The notes: generated from the sequence alone by a model not told the origin. 64,000 nucleotides of DNA from Paenibacillus lupini (GCF_011761355.1 NZ_JAASRW010000010.1:124001-188000); one strand, 5' to 3'; shown: positions 43,222-52,522, numbered from the stretch's first letter. Translations and numbers: made by a program.

Positions 43222-43915
43222 TCGCGTACGCAGATGGCTCCGCTGGCTTCAGAATTCAGAAGGCAGCTTTACGTTGGAGTCAACGTTGGTATTTCCGATC
43301 ATCTTTTTTCTTATCCTGTTATTCCTGCTCTTTAGTATGTATATCTACCAAAAAGTTGTTCTCTACTATTCGGCCTCGGAAACAGCAGAACGAGCTTCAT
43401 TCAGCTGGGATAACAGTCATCGGAATGCCCGTAACGGCATGCTTGTCACCCATGAATATGACAGCTTGTACTGGCGTATTGGCGAGGATTATATGCTGGG
43501 TTCACTCTTTGGTATGAGTACTGGTGAGACCGATCTTTCTCTGGAACTGCCTCTGATGCAGGATGTGAGTTCACTAAAGCTGTCTGGAGCAAAACTGAAT
43601 AAAGCATCTGTCTGGTTGACAGGTGAAGCTGGGCTGCCCTTTCAAGGGGCTGTAGGTTATTCAAACAGCATATGGAATCGGAAAGTAGCTGTTAAGCTGA
43701 TGCAGCCGATGTCGCTTGTACCGCTTGAACGTACGCTTGGGCTGTCGGAGCCAAAGACGGTTGCATCGGCTAGTATAGTAGACCCCGTTCAATTTATCAG
43801 GGATGTGGATCTGGTCCGATATTACACAGCTAAATTCAATAATGGAACGTCGAAGCAAAAAGCTGGAAAAGCGCTTCAGGCATACAGCGGTGGCGAGAAA
43901 GCGGGAACTTCGTGA
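43193..43915 (+). CDS. TadE-like minor pseudopilin
   Basis: 240 aa. Basic leader (about 25 residues), then G/SFTLESTLVFPIIFFLILLF with Glu at +5, the prepilin peptidase site. A large extracytoplasmic domain follows. Overlaps the pilin gene by 29 bp and ends in GTGA overlap with the next gene. An in-frame ATG follows immediately at 43196. Probably a minor subunit. Confidence 0.8.
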   Translation: MMKRIKFSRNRVRRWLRWLQNSEGSFTLESTLVFPIIFFLILLFLLFSMYIYQKVVLYYSASETAERASFSWDNSHRNARNGMLVTHEYDSLYWRIGEDYMLGSLFGMSTGETDLSLELPLMQDVSSLKLSGAKLNKASVWLTGEAGLPFQGAVGYSNSIWNRKVAVKLMQPMSLVPLERTLGLSEPKTVASASIVDPVQFIRDVDLVRYYTAKFNNGTSKQKAGKALQAYSGGEKAGTS

Positions 43916-46146
43916 ACAAAGTTAAAAGTGATGCCTCACAAGGCTCTATAACGATTTTCTCGGCGGTTGTATTGTCAGGTCTGCTGTTGTTCTCGGCGGT
44001 GCTGATTGATTATGCACGAATCGTTGTCCTTCATAAACTGACCGAGGATGCTGCACGGTCTGGCGTCCGGTCTGTTCTTTCTGCTTATGATGAGAGGTTA
44101 TATGAACGCTACGGGTTATTCGGTCGAGGCGGAACTGATGGTGATGAGATATTCGAACAAACGGTGCAGGCCAACTTCGGAAGGGATGCGGATGCGGCCT
44201 CTATTCAAGGAGAGGATTCATTCAAGCTCGTACAGGCGGAGCTTGAGTCGGCTCATACAGATCCTGCAGAAGTACTTGGCGAACATGACGTTTTTGTCCA
44301 TCAAGTGCTGGAAGAGAGCAAATACAAAGCCCCCATTGATTTTACATTAGAGCTGGCAGCAAAGTTTGCTCCACTCTCCGGAACGATGAAGGAAGCCACT
44401 GTTACCATCGATATACTTGAAGAATTGAGAAAGCTGTATGACAAACGGGAGGAGAAGCTTTCCACCGTTCTGCAACTGCAGCGGGATGCGGCGGAGACAG
44501 TAACTAATGTTGCTGGACTTATTCCAACAAAAGCATTGGCACTAGCAACAGGTACCCAGCATGCGGCCAGATTGGCTGGAGATTATGCACAGTATGCAAG
44601 CTGGGTGCTAACGGACAGACAACTGGCGGAACAAGGGAAGAAAGTAAGATATTCGGAACAAATCGCAGATTTTGAACAAAAGGCAAGAGCCTGGATGGAC
44701 GAAATGGCCCGCGAGTTGGCTTTGGCAAAGAAACAGCATGATAAGCTGCAGGGAGAAGCTGTTCAAGCACTTCAATCAGCCAAACAGTTTAACGAAGAGA
44801 TGCAGCGGATTAAGCAGGAAGCTGCTAATGCTCCTTCCAATAATGGATATGACCGTGTTACAGGAAAAAAACTCGCAGGTGAAGATGCTGAGGCTGAGGT
44901 AGTAGGGGCTGATCCGGCAAACGATATGAAGGAGATTCAGAATACTGCAGATGAGCTTGTATTGCCTGACAGCTGGTTTACCGATTATAGTCAGGAAATT
45001 TCGGATCAGGCATCTGTCTTTGCATCCTTGCAGATGGAAGCGGGAGGTTTCATATCTAATTTGGCAGCGGGTATAGCAACCCCAAGTATGAACAATGAGC
45101 AAATAAAAGAAGGCGCAGTAAATCTGCGCATCGCTTATGAACAATACGAGGGGGCTTATTTGCGCACAGGCTCAAGAATAGATGAGCGTGAGCAGAAGCT
45201 GACAGACAAAGAAGTTAAGAAGGAACGGCAGGCTCAAGAGGCAAAAGCCGGTCAATTATGGTCGAAGGCAAGGAATCTGCTGCATGGCATGACTTCAGTT
45301 CCTCAATCGGAAGAGCATCTTAAGGTTATTCAAGAGATCGAGAAAAGGTACAAAGATAATCTCTTATTCAATCAGAAGGCAGACGATGCGGAAGCAGCAG
45401 GTCTTGAGGTAGCCGGGGATGCACATGAGGAAGCAGAGAATGCGTCCTCTTTAATCGGCGGATTGTTCGGAGGTATCGCAGATATGCTCGAGCAAACGAG
45501 GGATTCGGTGTATATGTCGGAGTATGTGCTTCAGCACTATGCTTCATTTGCTCCACAAAATCTTCGAGCACTCTTAATGAACGGTGATCAGGCAGAGCTT
45601 GCTCATGCTGTCGCGTTTAACAATCAAGAAGCGGAATATGTCATTTACGGGTTTCATAGTACAACAGCTAATTTGGCCGCTGCTTATGGGGAATTGATTG
45701 GCGTTCGGATGGCGATAAGAACGATGGAGGGCTTGTCAGCCTGCAAGGCATCCGCACATCCATTACTAATATTATCCTGCTCTATTGTGTACGGACTAGA
45801 GAAAACGATGGAAGATATGGTCGCTTTTACAGAACGCGGGGCAGCACCATTATCTAAATATATAAATGTGGATGTTGCGTATACCGATTATTTGCGGTTG
45901 TTTATGCTGGTACATGGCGGATCGGACCGTCCATCTTCGCTTGCCAGGATGATTGCGGTCATTGAGCATAATGATGGAGTGACTTTATCCCAAGTGCCCA
46001 CAGCCATTACAGGTGAGGTACAAGCTACCGCAAAGCTGTGGTTTTTACCTGGCATAATGGACATGATTCAGGGTTTTGGATCTCTGCAGGGAAAGGTTGT
46101 CGACGGAAAGTATGAAACAACGCAAACGATCGGATGGTCTTATTAG
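43912..46146 (+). CDS. Large TadG-like pseudopilin (DUF5702 type)
   Basis: 744 aa. Pilin-like N-terminus ASQG/SITIFSAVVLSGLLLF, but the residue at +5 is Phe, not Glu. After the membrane segment comes a long, largely helical extracellular domain with coiled-coil character (EEMQRIKQEAANA, EAKAGQLWSKARNLL), and a C-terminal YINVDVAYTDYLRLF region. Matches the DUF5702 family that stands in for TadG in Firmicutes Tad loci. GTG start. By analogy with GspK-type pseudopilins it may cap the filament; that is inference. Confidence 0.75.
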   Translation: MNKVKSDASQGSITIFSAVVLSGLLLFSAVLIDYARIVVLHKLTEDAARSGVRSVLSAYDERLYERYGLFGRGGTDGDEIFEQTVQANFGRDADAASIQGEDSFKLVQAELESAHTDPAEVLGEHDVFVHQVLEESKYKAPIDFTLELAAKFAPLSGTMKEATVTIDILEELRKLYDKREEKLSTVLQLQRDAAETVTNVAGLIPTKALALATGTQHAARLAGDYAQYASWVLTDRQLAEQGKKVRYSEQIADFEQKARAWMDEMARELALAKKQHDKLQGEAVQALQSAKQFNEEMQRIKQEAANAPSNNGYDRVTGKKLAGEDAEAEVVGADPANDMKEIQNTADELVLPDSWFTDYSQEISDQASVFASLQMEAGGFISNLAAGIATPSMNNEQIKEGAVNLRIAYEQYEGAYLRTGSRIDEREQKLTDKEVKKERQAQEAKAGQLWSKARNLLHGMTSVPQSEEHLKVIQEIEKRYKDNLLFNQKADDAEAAGLEVAGDAHEEAENASSLIGGLFGGIADMLEQTRDSVYMSEYVLQHYASFAPQNLRALLMNGDQAELAHAVAFNNQEAEYVIYGFHSTTANLAAAYGELIGVRMAIRTMEGLSACKASAHPLLILSCSIVYGLEKTMEDMVAFTERGAAPLSKYINVDVAYTDYLRLFMLVHGGSDRPSSLARMIAVIEHNDGVTLSQVPTAITGEVQATAKLWFLPGIMDMIQGFGSLQGKVVDGKYETTQTIGWSY

Positions 46147-47083
46147 GAGACTGAGCCAGGCGAGGAAGAGGGAAGATGGCAGTATCGTGCTTGAGGCTGC
46201 TCTTGTTATGCCTCTGTTACTTATTATCCTGCTCCTATTTATTGTGTTGATCCGACTCTGTGCAGTACAGATGGCACTTCAATCAACCGCTTCGCAGACT
46301 GTCAGGCAAATTGCGACTCATATACGTCCGGCCGATCTTGCATTCCAGAAAGCTTCCTCGTCCATCCCGAATTTGGGGTCAATCAGCTTGCCGCTGCCGG
46401 ACTGGGGCGGAACGATTGCGGCCGAGGCTGCGGAGTGGCTGCCAGCTCCGGCAGATGTATTAGCATCAGCAGTTCTAGAAGGCAACTGGCAGCCGGTAGA
46501 AGATGCGGCAGCAACTGAGATAGGACGTACGGCAGTTGAACCGCTGCTCCTTCAGTTTGCTGATGAAGCAGTCTTGGAGAAAGAGCGTTTGAAGCTGTCA
46601 CGGTTATCGCTTCCTGATTTGAAAGAGAAGGAAAAACCATATTTGACGATTGAAGCAGAATATACCTTCCCTGTGTCCTTGCCTTTTATAAATAAAAAAA
46701 TCGTATTACGGGAGCATGCTTCCGAGCGTGTATGGGTAAATGATTCCTTACCAGCAAAAGAGCAAATAGCTTCAGCCGACATTATACCGATTCAGATTGT
46801 TTCTATTCAGCCAGTTCCGTTACGCCCCGGCAATAGAGCAACGGTAATCGCATTAACCTCACCTGGTGCTTCTGCTTCACTTGAAGTGAAGTACAAGAGC
46901 GGCACAAGTGAAGCGAAGCATCTTGGAAGCACCACGGCTGATGCCAATGGATATGTACAATGGACCTGGCTCGTTTCCGGCAATACAACACCAGGCACCT
47001 GGGAGTTAACAGCAACCTCGGCATCGGGCAAAATCGTTTCCATGCATTTTAATGTCGTCAAGAAGGAGGAGGCCGCGTCATGA
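46112..47083 (+). CDS. Second TadE/F-like pseudopilin
   Basis: 323 aa. Basic leader with KREDG/SIVLEAALVMPLLLIILL, Glu at +5. The extracellular part contains an Ig-like C-terminal domain (VSIQPVPLRPGNRATVIALT, then GTWELTATSASGKIVSMHF), which may bind a surface or polymer. Start ATG 46112; the frame opens at 46076. Overlaps the previous gene by 35 bp and the peptidase gene by 4 bp (ATGA). Confidence 0.78.
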   Translation: MKQRKRSDGLIRRLSQARKREDGSIVLEAALVMPLLLIILLLFIVLIRLCAVQMALQSTASQTVRQIATHIRPADLAFQKASSSIPNLGSISLPLPDWGGTIAAEAAEWLPAPADVLASAVLEGNWQPVEDAAATEIGRTAVEPLLLQFADEAVLEKERLKLSRLSLPDLKEKEKPYLTIEAEYTFPVSLPFINKKIVLREHASERVWVNDSLPAKEQIASADIIPIQIVSIQPVPLRPGNRATVIALTSPGASASLEVKYKSGTSEAKHLGSTTADANGYVQWTWLVSGNTTPGTWELTATSASGKIVSMHFNVVKKEEAAS

Positions 47084-47595
47084 CTATACCTTTTGGAGCA
47101 GTTGCGATTCTATTATTAGCAGCCTTTTATACGGATCTGAAATCAATGACTATACCTAATCTCCTTACCGTTTCATTTTTAGCAGGAGGCTGCTTTTTTG
47201 CTTTGTTATCAGATGGATGGCATGGCCTGCTCCTTTCTATTGGTGGTGCGGCTGCAGGGTTTATTCCATTACTTGTTCTGCATTTGGCAAAAGGAATAGG
47301 TGCCGGAGATGTGAAGTTATTCGCTGCTATCGGTGCGTGGATTGGAACAATGGCTGTACTTCAATTAATGATGTATGCCATTTTGTATGCGGGTTTAGTA
47401 GGGCTGCTTCTACTTGTATTTAATAGACCATTTGCAAGACGAATGACAGCAGGCCTCTCCATACTGACGTCCTTGCCATTAGGCAGCCGTTTGGGTGTTA
47501 CGTCTTGGTTTACTTGGGCCAAATCCGGCAGGACCTTTCCATTTATGCTGGCGGTAGCACCTGGTGCAATAACGATGTGGATGATAACGATCTGA
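47080..47595 (+). CDS. Prepilin peptidase of the Tad system (TadV/CpaA)
   Basis: 171 aa aspartic prepilin peptidase (A24). First catalytic Asp in FYTDLKSMTIPNLLT, second in the GAGDVKLFAAIG motif. Six hydrophobic segments, no N-terminal methylase domain, so it is a TadV/CpaA minimal form. It would process the Flp pilin (43033) and the pseudopilins. Confidence 0.9.
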   Translation: MTIPFGAVAILLLAAFYTDLKSMTIPNLLTVSFLAGGCFFALLSDGWHGLLLSIGGAAAGFIPLLVLHLAKGIGAGDVKLFAAIGAWIGTMAVLQLMMYAILYAGLVGLLLLVFNRPFARRMTAGLSILTSLPLGSRLGVTSWFTWAKSGRTFPFMLAVAPGAITMWMITI

Positions 47596-47612
47596 TTGAA
47601 AGGGGGAGAAGT

Positions 47613-49106
47613 ATGAGACAGCCTTTTATGATTGATTTTTCGATAAATCGTGGACATGAGATGATTATTGACCGGAAGAACGGGATTCGTAGAGAAGAGC
47701 TGGATGGGCTTGAGTTACAGATGCTTCAATCCAGCAAAATCCCTCATCTTTTGCCGATCGAATGGCTGGAGATTGATGGGCGTGTTACGTTCCGGTATGG
47801 ATTGGCGGGTAGAAAAATGCTGCTTCATCGGCTGCAGGTTCAGCATCTGACTATGGAGCAGTTTTATACCTTATTGCTTGGCATTGTAGAAGCGTTTGAA
47901 GAATGTAAGCATCATATGCTGCGGCCTGAAGGCTGCCTGCTGGATGACCAATATTTATTTGTAGGCGAGCAATTAAATGATATAGCTGTTGCTTATGTGC
48001 CTTTGAAGGAAGGGCAGCTTGACGGAGTTCCTGGTTCAGGTGACTTGCTTTCGCTGGTCGTTCGCTGGACGGCTTACATTCAAGAAATTGACGGAGCTGG
48101 TTTGCAGCGAGTGCTTCAGCCTCTTAACGGGAGCAAATGGCCGTTAAGCGAGCTTCGGTCTATTTTACTTGGACTGATCGGGGATGCTTTTATTCAATCT
48201 GGGCCACGTCCAATCCAGCCCATTGTACCTTCTTTTGTTCCGGCTGCAAGGCAGTCTGAAGCTATTGATCCTTTACGTCTTCAACCTGAAGCGCCAATAC
48301 CGCAAGTAAAGCTTCGCGCAGCTGACAATCAGCCTATCCAGCTGGTAGAAGTGGAAGAGGAGCCTGATTCCGATGTAACGAAAAAGAAGCTATGGATTAC
48401 AGCTGCTGTCGTTGCGATAGCTGTCGCTTGTGTATGGAAATATATTTACATACCTTCTCATTCAAGAAGCAGCTTATATATTTGTTTGGGCTTGAGCTTT
48501 ATGGGGATTGCTGCTTTATATATGGTATGGATGCGGAGGCTGCCAGCAGGGTTATTGACAAAGGACGAGGAGTTGGAAGAGTTTATTCCAGAATCACAGC
48601 CGCTTGGGATGTGGCCGCGTTATGAAGAGGAAGAGCATCTTTTGAACAAGACCGAGTTCAAAACTCCAGCTAAGCCAATTGTTGATTTAGAAGCTGGATC
48701 ATACGCCTACGTAGGAAATACTGCCGACCTCCGGAGCAAACAGAATGCTGCTGAAGCAACAGTGCTGCTGATGGAGCGGGAAGGTGAACAGGGATTAGAA
48801 CCCTCATTATACCGGGAATGGGCAGGCGGCGGTGCATGGATAAATTGGCGGGAAGAACGGTTTACAATCGGTCGATTAGGCGAGCAGGTCAGCTATGAGG
48901 AAGAAGCGCATGGGATTTCACGGCTTCATCTGGAGCTGGAGAGGGAAGCGGGGGCTTTTCGGGCAAAAGATTTGGGATCCCGGAACGGCAGTACGCTGAA
49001 CGGACAAACGATGATTCCCTATAAGTCATATCCCTTGGCATTAGGGGATGTTATTCAGCTTGCTGGCAGCAGCGGGCCCAAATATGAGCTGAAGATGAGA
49101 GGCTGA
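47613..49106 (+). CDS. DUF6382 and FHA domain membrane protein
   Basis: 497 aa. The N-terminal about 170 residues match DUF6382 (FMIDFSINRGHEMIIDR, LLLGIVEAFEECKHHMLRP). Two membrane segments lie at about 262-312 (WITAAVVAIAVACVWKYIYI and LYICLGLSFMGIAALYMVW). The C-terminal FHA domain reads FTIGRLGEQVSYEE, ISRLHLELE and DLGSRNGSTLNG, with the phosphothreonine-binding Arg, Ser and Asn in place. Last gene of the Tad operon (start ATG 47613, AGGGGGAG). Suggests Ser/Thr phosphorylation control of the pilus; no kinase gene is nearby. Confidence 0.85.
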   Translation: MRQPFMIDFSINRGHEMIIDRKNGIRREELDGLELQMLQSSKIPHLLPIEWLEIDGRVTFRYGLAGRKMLLHRLQVQHLTMEQFYTLLLGIVEAFEECKHHMLRPEGCLLDDQYLFVGEQLNDIAVAYVPLKEGQLDGVPGSGDLLSLVVRWTAYIQEIDGAGLQRVLQPLNGSKWPLSELRSILLGLIGDAFIQSGPRPIQPIVPSFVPAARQSEAIDPLRLQPEAPIPQVKLRAADNQPIQLVEVEEEPDSDVTKKKLWITAAVVAIAVACVWKYIYIPSHSRSSLYICLGLSFMGIAALYMVWMRRLPAGLLTKDEELEEFIPESQPLGMWPRYEEEEHLLNKTEFKTPAKPIVDLEAGSYAYVGNTADLRSKQNAAEATVLLMEREGEQGLEPSLYREWAGGGAWINWREERFTIGRLGEQVSYEEEAHGISRLHLELEREAGAFRAKDLGSRNGSTLNGQTMIPYKSYPLALGDVIQLAGSSGPKYELKMRG

Positions 49107-49128
49107 CTCTCGTCTTCAGCTTTTGTTT
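49087..49128. terminator. Bidirectional terminator after the Tad operon
   Basis: AGCTGAAGA-T-GAGAG / CTCTC-G-TCTTCAGCT around GCTGA, then TTTTGTTTGTT. It overlaps the 3' end of the FHA gene and of the minus-strand SDR-family gene. Confidence 0.85.
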
Positions 49129-50024
49129 GTTAATTCCTTCATAGCACTTTCAATATTGGGATATTTGAATGTAAAACCATGCTCTAATGCTTTTCTTGGA
49201 ATAGCACGCTGGCCGTCAAGGAGCAGGGAGGACATTTCTCCTAGCACAGCTTTCATTAGAAAAGCAGGTGCAGGCAGCCAATGCGGTCTGCCAATAGCTA
49301 GGCCCAGCGCTCTTCCAAAGGTATCATTGGTCACGGGTTCAGGAGCAGAACCGTTAACCGGGCCTTGAATCTCATGGTTATCGATGCAAAAAAGAAGAAG
49401 CCTGATCATATCCTCCAAATGGATCCAGGACAGCCACTGCGAACCGTTGCCAAGCTTGCCTCCAGCAAACAAGCGATGAGGCAAAGTCATTAGTGGGTAA
49501 GCTCCGCCTTCTTTATTCAGTACAACTCCTACACGAAGTTTTACCAGTCGTTTCACCGGAATGGTATCGGCGGCCTTTTCCCATTGTTCCACGACGCCCG
49601 ATAGAAAGTCGATTACATTGATGGGACTGGTCTCGTCGAATGTTGCTGTATATGAGCTTCCGTATGCAGAAATGCCGGAGGCATTAATAACGGACTCCGG
49701 CTTCTGGTTAAGTCTTCGAATTAGCGCTGCGATACGTGCTGTGGCATCTATCCGGGATTGCAGTACTCTCTGTTTGGCTGCTGAAGTCCACCGCTGGTTT
49801 ATGCTTTCGCCGGCCAGGTTCACGATGGTGTCCATGCCTTCTAATCTGTCAGGCGATGTGGCAAGTTCATTCCATGTCACATAATGAAGCTTGGTATTTG
49901 CTTGTGAGGAATCGGCGGTACTAGCTCTCGATACAATCCATACTTCGTCGCCGCGTTCAAGTAATGCCTTTACCAGCCTCCGGCCAACAAAGCCGGTGCC
50001 TCCCGTTACTGCAACAAGCATCAT
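49116..50024 (-). CDS. SDR-family NAD(P)-binding protein (TIGR01777/YfhF type)
   Basis: 302 aa, short-chain dehydrogenase-like epimerase fold. N-terminal Rossmann motif VAVTGGTGFVGRRLVKALLE, the IVNLAGESINQRWTSAAKQR segment that defines this subfamily (NLAGE, then K/R-rich), an SAYGSSY catalytic-like Tyr region, and the C-terminal DUF1731 part (LLLDGQRAIPRKALEHGFTF). The substrate is not known. 15 bp from the lipoprotein gene upstream on the same strand. Site GAAGGCGGAT. Confidence 0.9.
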   Translation of the reverse strand: MMLVAVTGGTGFVGRRLVKALLERGDEVWIVSRASTADSSQANTKLHYVTWNELATSPDRLEGMDTIVNLAGESINQRWTSAAKQRVLQSRIDATARIAALIRRLNQKPESVINASGISAYGSSYTATFDETSPINVIDFLSGVVEQWEKAADTIPVKRLVKLRVGVVLNKEGGAYPLMTLPHRLFAGGKLGNGSQWLSWIHLEDMIRLLLFCIDNHEIQGPVNGSAPEPVTNDTFGRALGLAIGRPHWLPAPAFLMKAVLGEMSSLLLDGQRAIPRKALEHGFTFKYPNIESAMKELTNKS

Positions 50025-50039
50025 TCATCCGCCTTCAAT

Positions 50040-50549
50040 TTAGGATTTGGCTTCAACTTTCTTCAGGAAGTATTGTGTTACTTGCTGATCGCCGCTTCCA
50101 ATGACTTTCTCGGTGTATTCGAATTGAACCTTAGTATCAGGAGCGATGCTATTAAGAGTATCAGTCATGTCTTCTGTAAATTGCAGAACCATTGGTCCTT
50201 CCGGCAGATCGATCTCAACCGAGGTTGTATCAGCTTGTCCAACAAATACACCTTCATTTGTCTTGACTGCACTTTCTTCAGGTGCTGTGCTTGTTGCCGG
50301 ATCCGGTGATGCAGTTTCAGGATCGACTACGCCGCTGTTGTTATTCTCTATACTGTTATTATTTTCTGCTGCTTGGTTATCAGTTGCTTCAGGTGCAGCA
50401 TTTGCTGGTTGTTCAACGGACGAGCCTTGCTCCGAATTGTTTGTGCTGGCTTTGTCCGAGCCGCATGCAGATGCGGTCATCATAACGGCGAGTAGTACGG
50501 CGCTAGCAGCGATTAAGCTGCTCTTCTTTTTTGTTTTCGTAGTTGTCAT
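50040..50549 (-). CDS. Predicted lipoprotein with low-complexity region
   Basis: 169 aa. Signal peptide with lipobox (LLAVMMTASAC), then an about 70-residue disordered stretch rich in Asn, Glu, Ala, Ser and Pro, and a compact C-terminal domain (VFVGQADTTSVEIDLPEGPM, then YTEKVIGSGDQQVTQYFLKK) that looks like a small beta-barrel. I do not recognise the family. The frame opens 10 codons earlier, but the ATG at 50549 has GGGAGGTG. A tandem palindromic repeat array begins right at that ribosome binding site. Confidence 0.78.
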   Translation of the reverse strand: MTTTKTKKKSSLIAASAVLLAVMMTASACGSDKASTNNSEQGSSVEQPANAAPEATDNQAAENNNSIENNNSGVVDPETASPDPATSTAPEESAVKTNEGVFVGQADTTSVEIDLPEGPMVLQFTEDMTDTLNSIAPDTKVQFEYTEKVIGSGDQQVTQYFLKKVEAKS

Positions 50550-50563
50550 AGGGCACCTCCCAA

Positions 50564-50748
50564 AAGAATTGTGAAGCAATTCTGCTTCGAAAGCATTAGC
50601 TTAAGAATTGTGAAGCAATTCTGCTTCGTAAGCATTAGCTTAAGAATTGTGAAGCAATTCTGCTTCGTAAGCATTAGCTTAAGAATTGTGAAGCAATTTC
50701 TTGCCTCAAACATCTGTGAAGCAATGCTGCTTCGAAAGCTAATGCTTA
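50564..50748. repeat. Tandem 39-bp palindromic repeat (family member 2)
   Basis: Period 39: copies at 50564-50602, 50603-50641 and 50642-50680, a partial one at 50681-50704, and a degenerate one at 50714-50748. Unit: AAGAATTGTGAAGCAATTCT then GCTTCGTAAGCATTAGCTT. On the minus strand it can fold as GAAGCA-GAAT-TGCTTC or as AGAATTG-CTTCA-CAATTCT. Related to 7922-8044 and 56144-56181. Confidence 0.93.
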
Positions 50749-50780
50749 TATTAACGAAATAGAACAGTTTAAGGTTCCAA

Positions 50781-50811
50781 TATACTTGTACACACTATTT
50801 GTACAAGTATA
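50781..50811. repeat. Perfect 11-bp inverted repeat
   Basis: TATACTTGTAC, 9-bp spacer, GTACAAGTATA. It lies between two minus-strand genes, beside the terminator of the DUF2621 gene and about 240 bp upstream of the lipoprotein gene start. There is no T run. It may be an operator. Confidence 0.8.
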
Positions 50812-50846
50812 ACAATAGGCTGCTGCTCGCGCAGCAACCTATCGAA
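50811..50846 (-). terminator. Terminator of the DUF2621 gene
   Basis: On the minus strand, ATAGG-T-TGCTGC / GCAGCA-G-CCTAT around GCGA, followed by TGTTAT. The T run is weak. Confidence 0.65.
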
Positions 50847-50852
50847 CTAACT

Positions 50853-51290
50853 TTATTTATTGAGCAAATGCCGAAACGGGTCGTAATCTATACCTTTACG
50901 TTCCAGGAAGGAGACAAGGCTTCGATAATCACGCTTTGGCGTTGCGCGTATGTATCCTTCAATGCAGTGGTTCCGTGTCACCTCGGTTGCGCCATTATCA
51001 ATGGCTACCTGTCCAATCTTCGCCGCAATGGAATGCTTGGCAATATCGCGGAAAGCAGTTGGAACCGGGGAAACTAACTCGTCCAGAAAATGCTTCGAGT
51101 CATCCGTCCACATGCTGCGGCTCCGTTCGACCCAATAATTTTGCCAATCAAGCTTCGACTTGCCGTCTCGCTGCGGCAGCACCTTCAGGAACTTACGGAA
51201 CATAAAGAAACCGCCGATGGACATCGCGCCGATCATCACTACTGCCCAGAAAACAATGAAAAACATAAACCAATCGGGAGCTGATTTCAT
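50853..51290 (-). CDS. DUF2621 family membrane protein
   Basis: 145 aa. One N-terminal membrane segment (WFMFFIVFWAVVMIGAMSIG) and a cytoplasmic part with WQNYWVERSRSMWTDDSKHF and a C-terminal domain with conserved Cys and basic residues (EVTRNHCIEGYIRATPKRDY), which recalls PCP-red-type small domains. Matches DUF2621 of Bacillales. The function is unknown. The site on the minus strand is GAGGTGAAGG, 8 nt upstream. Divergent from nfo. Confidence 0.8.
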   Translation of the reverse strand: MKSAPDWFMFFIVFWAVVMIGAMSIGGFFMFRKFLKVLPQRDGKSKLDWQNYWVERSRSMWTDDSKHFLDELVSPVPTAFRDIAKHSIAAKIGQVAIDNGATEVTRNHCIEGYIRATPKRDYRSLVSFLERKGIDYDPFRHLLNK

Positions 51291-51391
51291 ACTGTACCTT
51301 CACCTCAGGAAGAATTATACCGTATTCCTAGATTTATTTCGACATTCCTTGTAAAATAAGGGTTGATCAACCGAAAGGGGCGTTTTAAAAG

Positions 51392-52522
51392 ATGTTGAAA
51401 ATCGGTTCCCATGTATCATTTTCGGACAAGGGGCTGCTTACTGCGGCCAAAGAAGCTATGTCCTATGGTTCAAGCTCTTTCATGATTTATACCGGTGCAC
51501 CGCAGAATACCCGGAGAAAGCCAATTGAATCTTTATATATTGAAGAAGGCAAAGCGATGATGGAGACGGCTGGCATTAATGAGATTGTGGTGCATGCGCC
51601 ATATATCATTAATCTGGGCTCCTACAAGGACGATACGTTCGAGCTGGCTGTCCGTTTCCTCCAGGAGGAAATCCGCCGTACCGATTATATCGGAGTAAGA
51701 AATATCGTGCTTCATCCTGGTGCTTATACGGATAAGGACGCGGAATTCGGCATTGCTCGTATTGCCGAAGGCCTTAATGAAGTTTTGGAAGGTACAAAAG
51801 ACACCAATGTTAACATCGCGCTCGAAACGATGGCTGGCAAAGGAACAGAAATCGGCCGAAGCTTTGAAGAGATTGCGCAAATTATTGATAAAGTGCAAAA
51901 TAATGAGCGTTTGACCGTATGTATGGACACCTGCCATATGCATGATGCGGGTTATGACCTCATCAATGATCTGGACGGCGTCCTTCAGAAGTTTGACCAA
52001 GTCGTCGGTCTGGATCGAGTAGCGGTAGTCCATGTCAATGACAGCAAGAACCCTGTCGGAGCAGGTAAAGACCGTCACGCTCCTGTAGGTGCAGGTTGGC
52101 TTGGACATGAGGCGATCCGTTCGATCGTTCATCATGAGGGACTTGCAGGCAGACCGTTTATTCTGGAGACACCATGGATCGGTAAGGATGATAAGAAGCA
52201 ATTCCCGATGTATGAAGCTGAGATAGCATTGCTTCGCGGTGATGCGATGGATCGTTTCGGCGAATCCTTCTTCGACCATGTAGAACGTCTGCATCATTTC
52301 TATGGCAAGCAGGAAATCGACCCTCGTACATTTGTCCTGTCGACTTGGGATGTGCTGAAGAACGATGCTAAGGCGAAAAAAGCAGATCCACGCGAGCCGA
52401 TGGAGCGCTTGTTTGATTTACTCTCGGAAACTGATGCGCTTCCGGGTGATTTGACGGAAGAGCAGATCAACCAACGGATTACAGCATGGTTTGCAGGCAA
52501 GCAATTGCTTAAGAATGTGTAA
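51392..52522 (+). CDS. nfo: Endonuclease IV with C-terminal extension
   Basis: AP endonuclease of base-excision repair, TIM barrel with three zinc ions. Motifs: [85 protein letters not shown] and FILETPW. 376 aa, whereas the family is usually 280-300. The extra about 80 C-terminal residues (from [19 protein letters not shown]) are charged and include a helical [17 protein letters not shown] end, not recognised. Site AAAGGGGCG. Divergent from the DUF2621 gene. Confidence 0.92.
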   Translation: MLKIGSHVSFSDKGLLTAAKEAMSYGSSSFMIYTGAPQNTRRKPIESLYIEEGKAMMETAGINEIVVHAPYIINLGSYKDDTFELAVRFLQEEIRRTDYIGVRNIVLHPGAYTDKDAEFGIARIAEGLNEVLEGTKDTNVNIALETMAGKGTEIGRSFEEIAQIIDKVQNNERLTVCMDTCHMHDAGYDLINDLDGVLQKFDQVVGLDRVAVVHVNDSKNPVGAGKDRHAPVGAGWLGHEAIRSIVHHEGLAGRPFILETPWIGKDDKKQFPMYEAEIALLRGDAMDRFGESFFDHVERLHHFYGKQEIDPRTFVLSTWDVLKNDAKAKKADPREPMERLFDLLSETDALPGDLTEEQINQRITAWFAGKQLLKNV

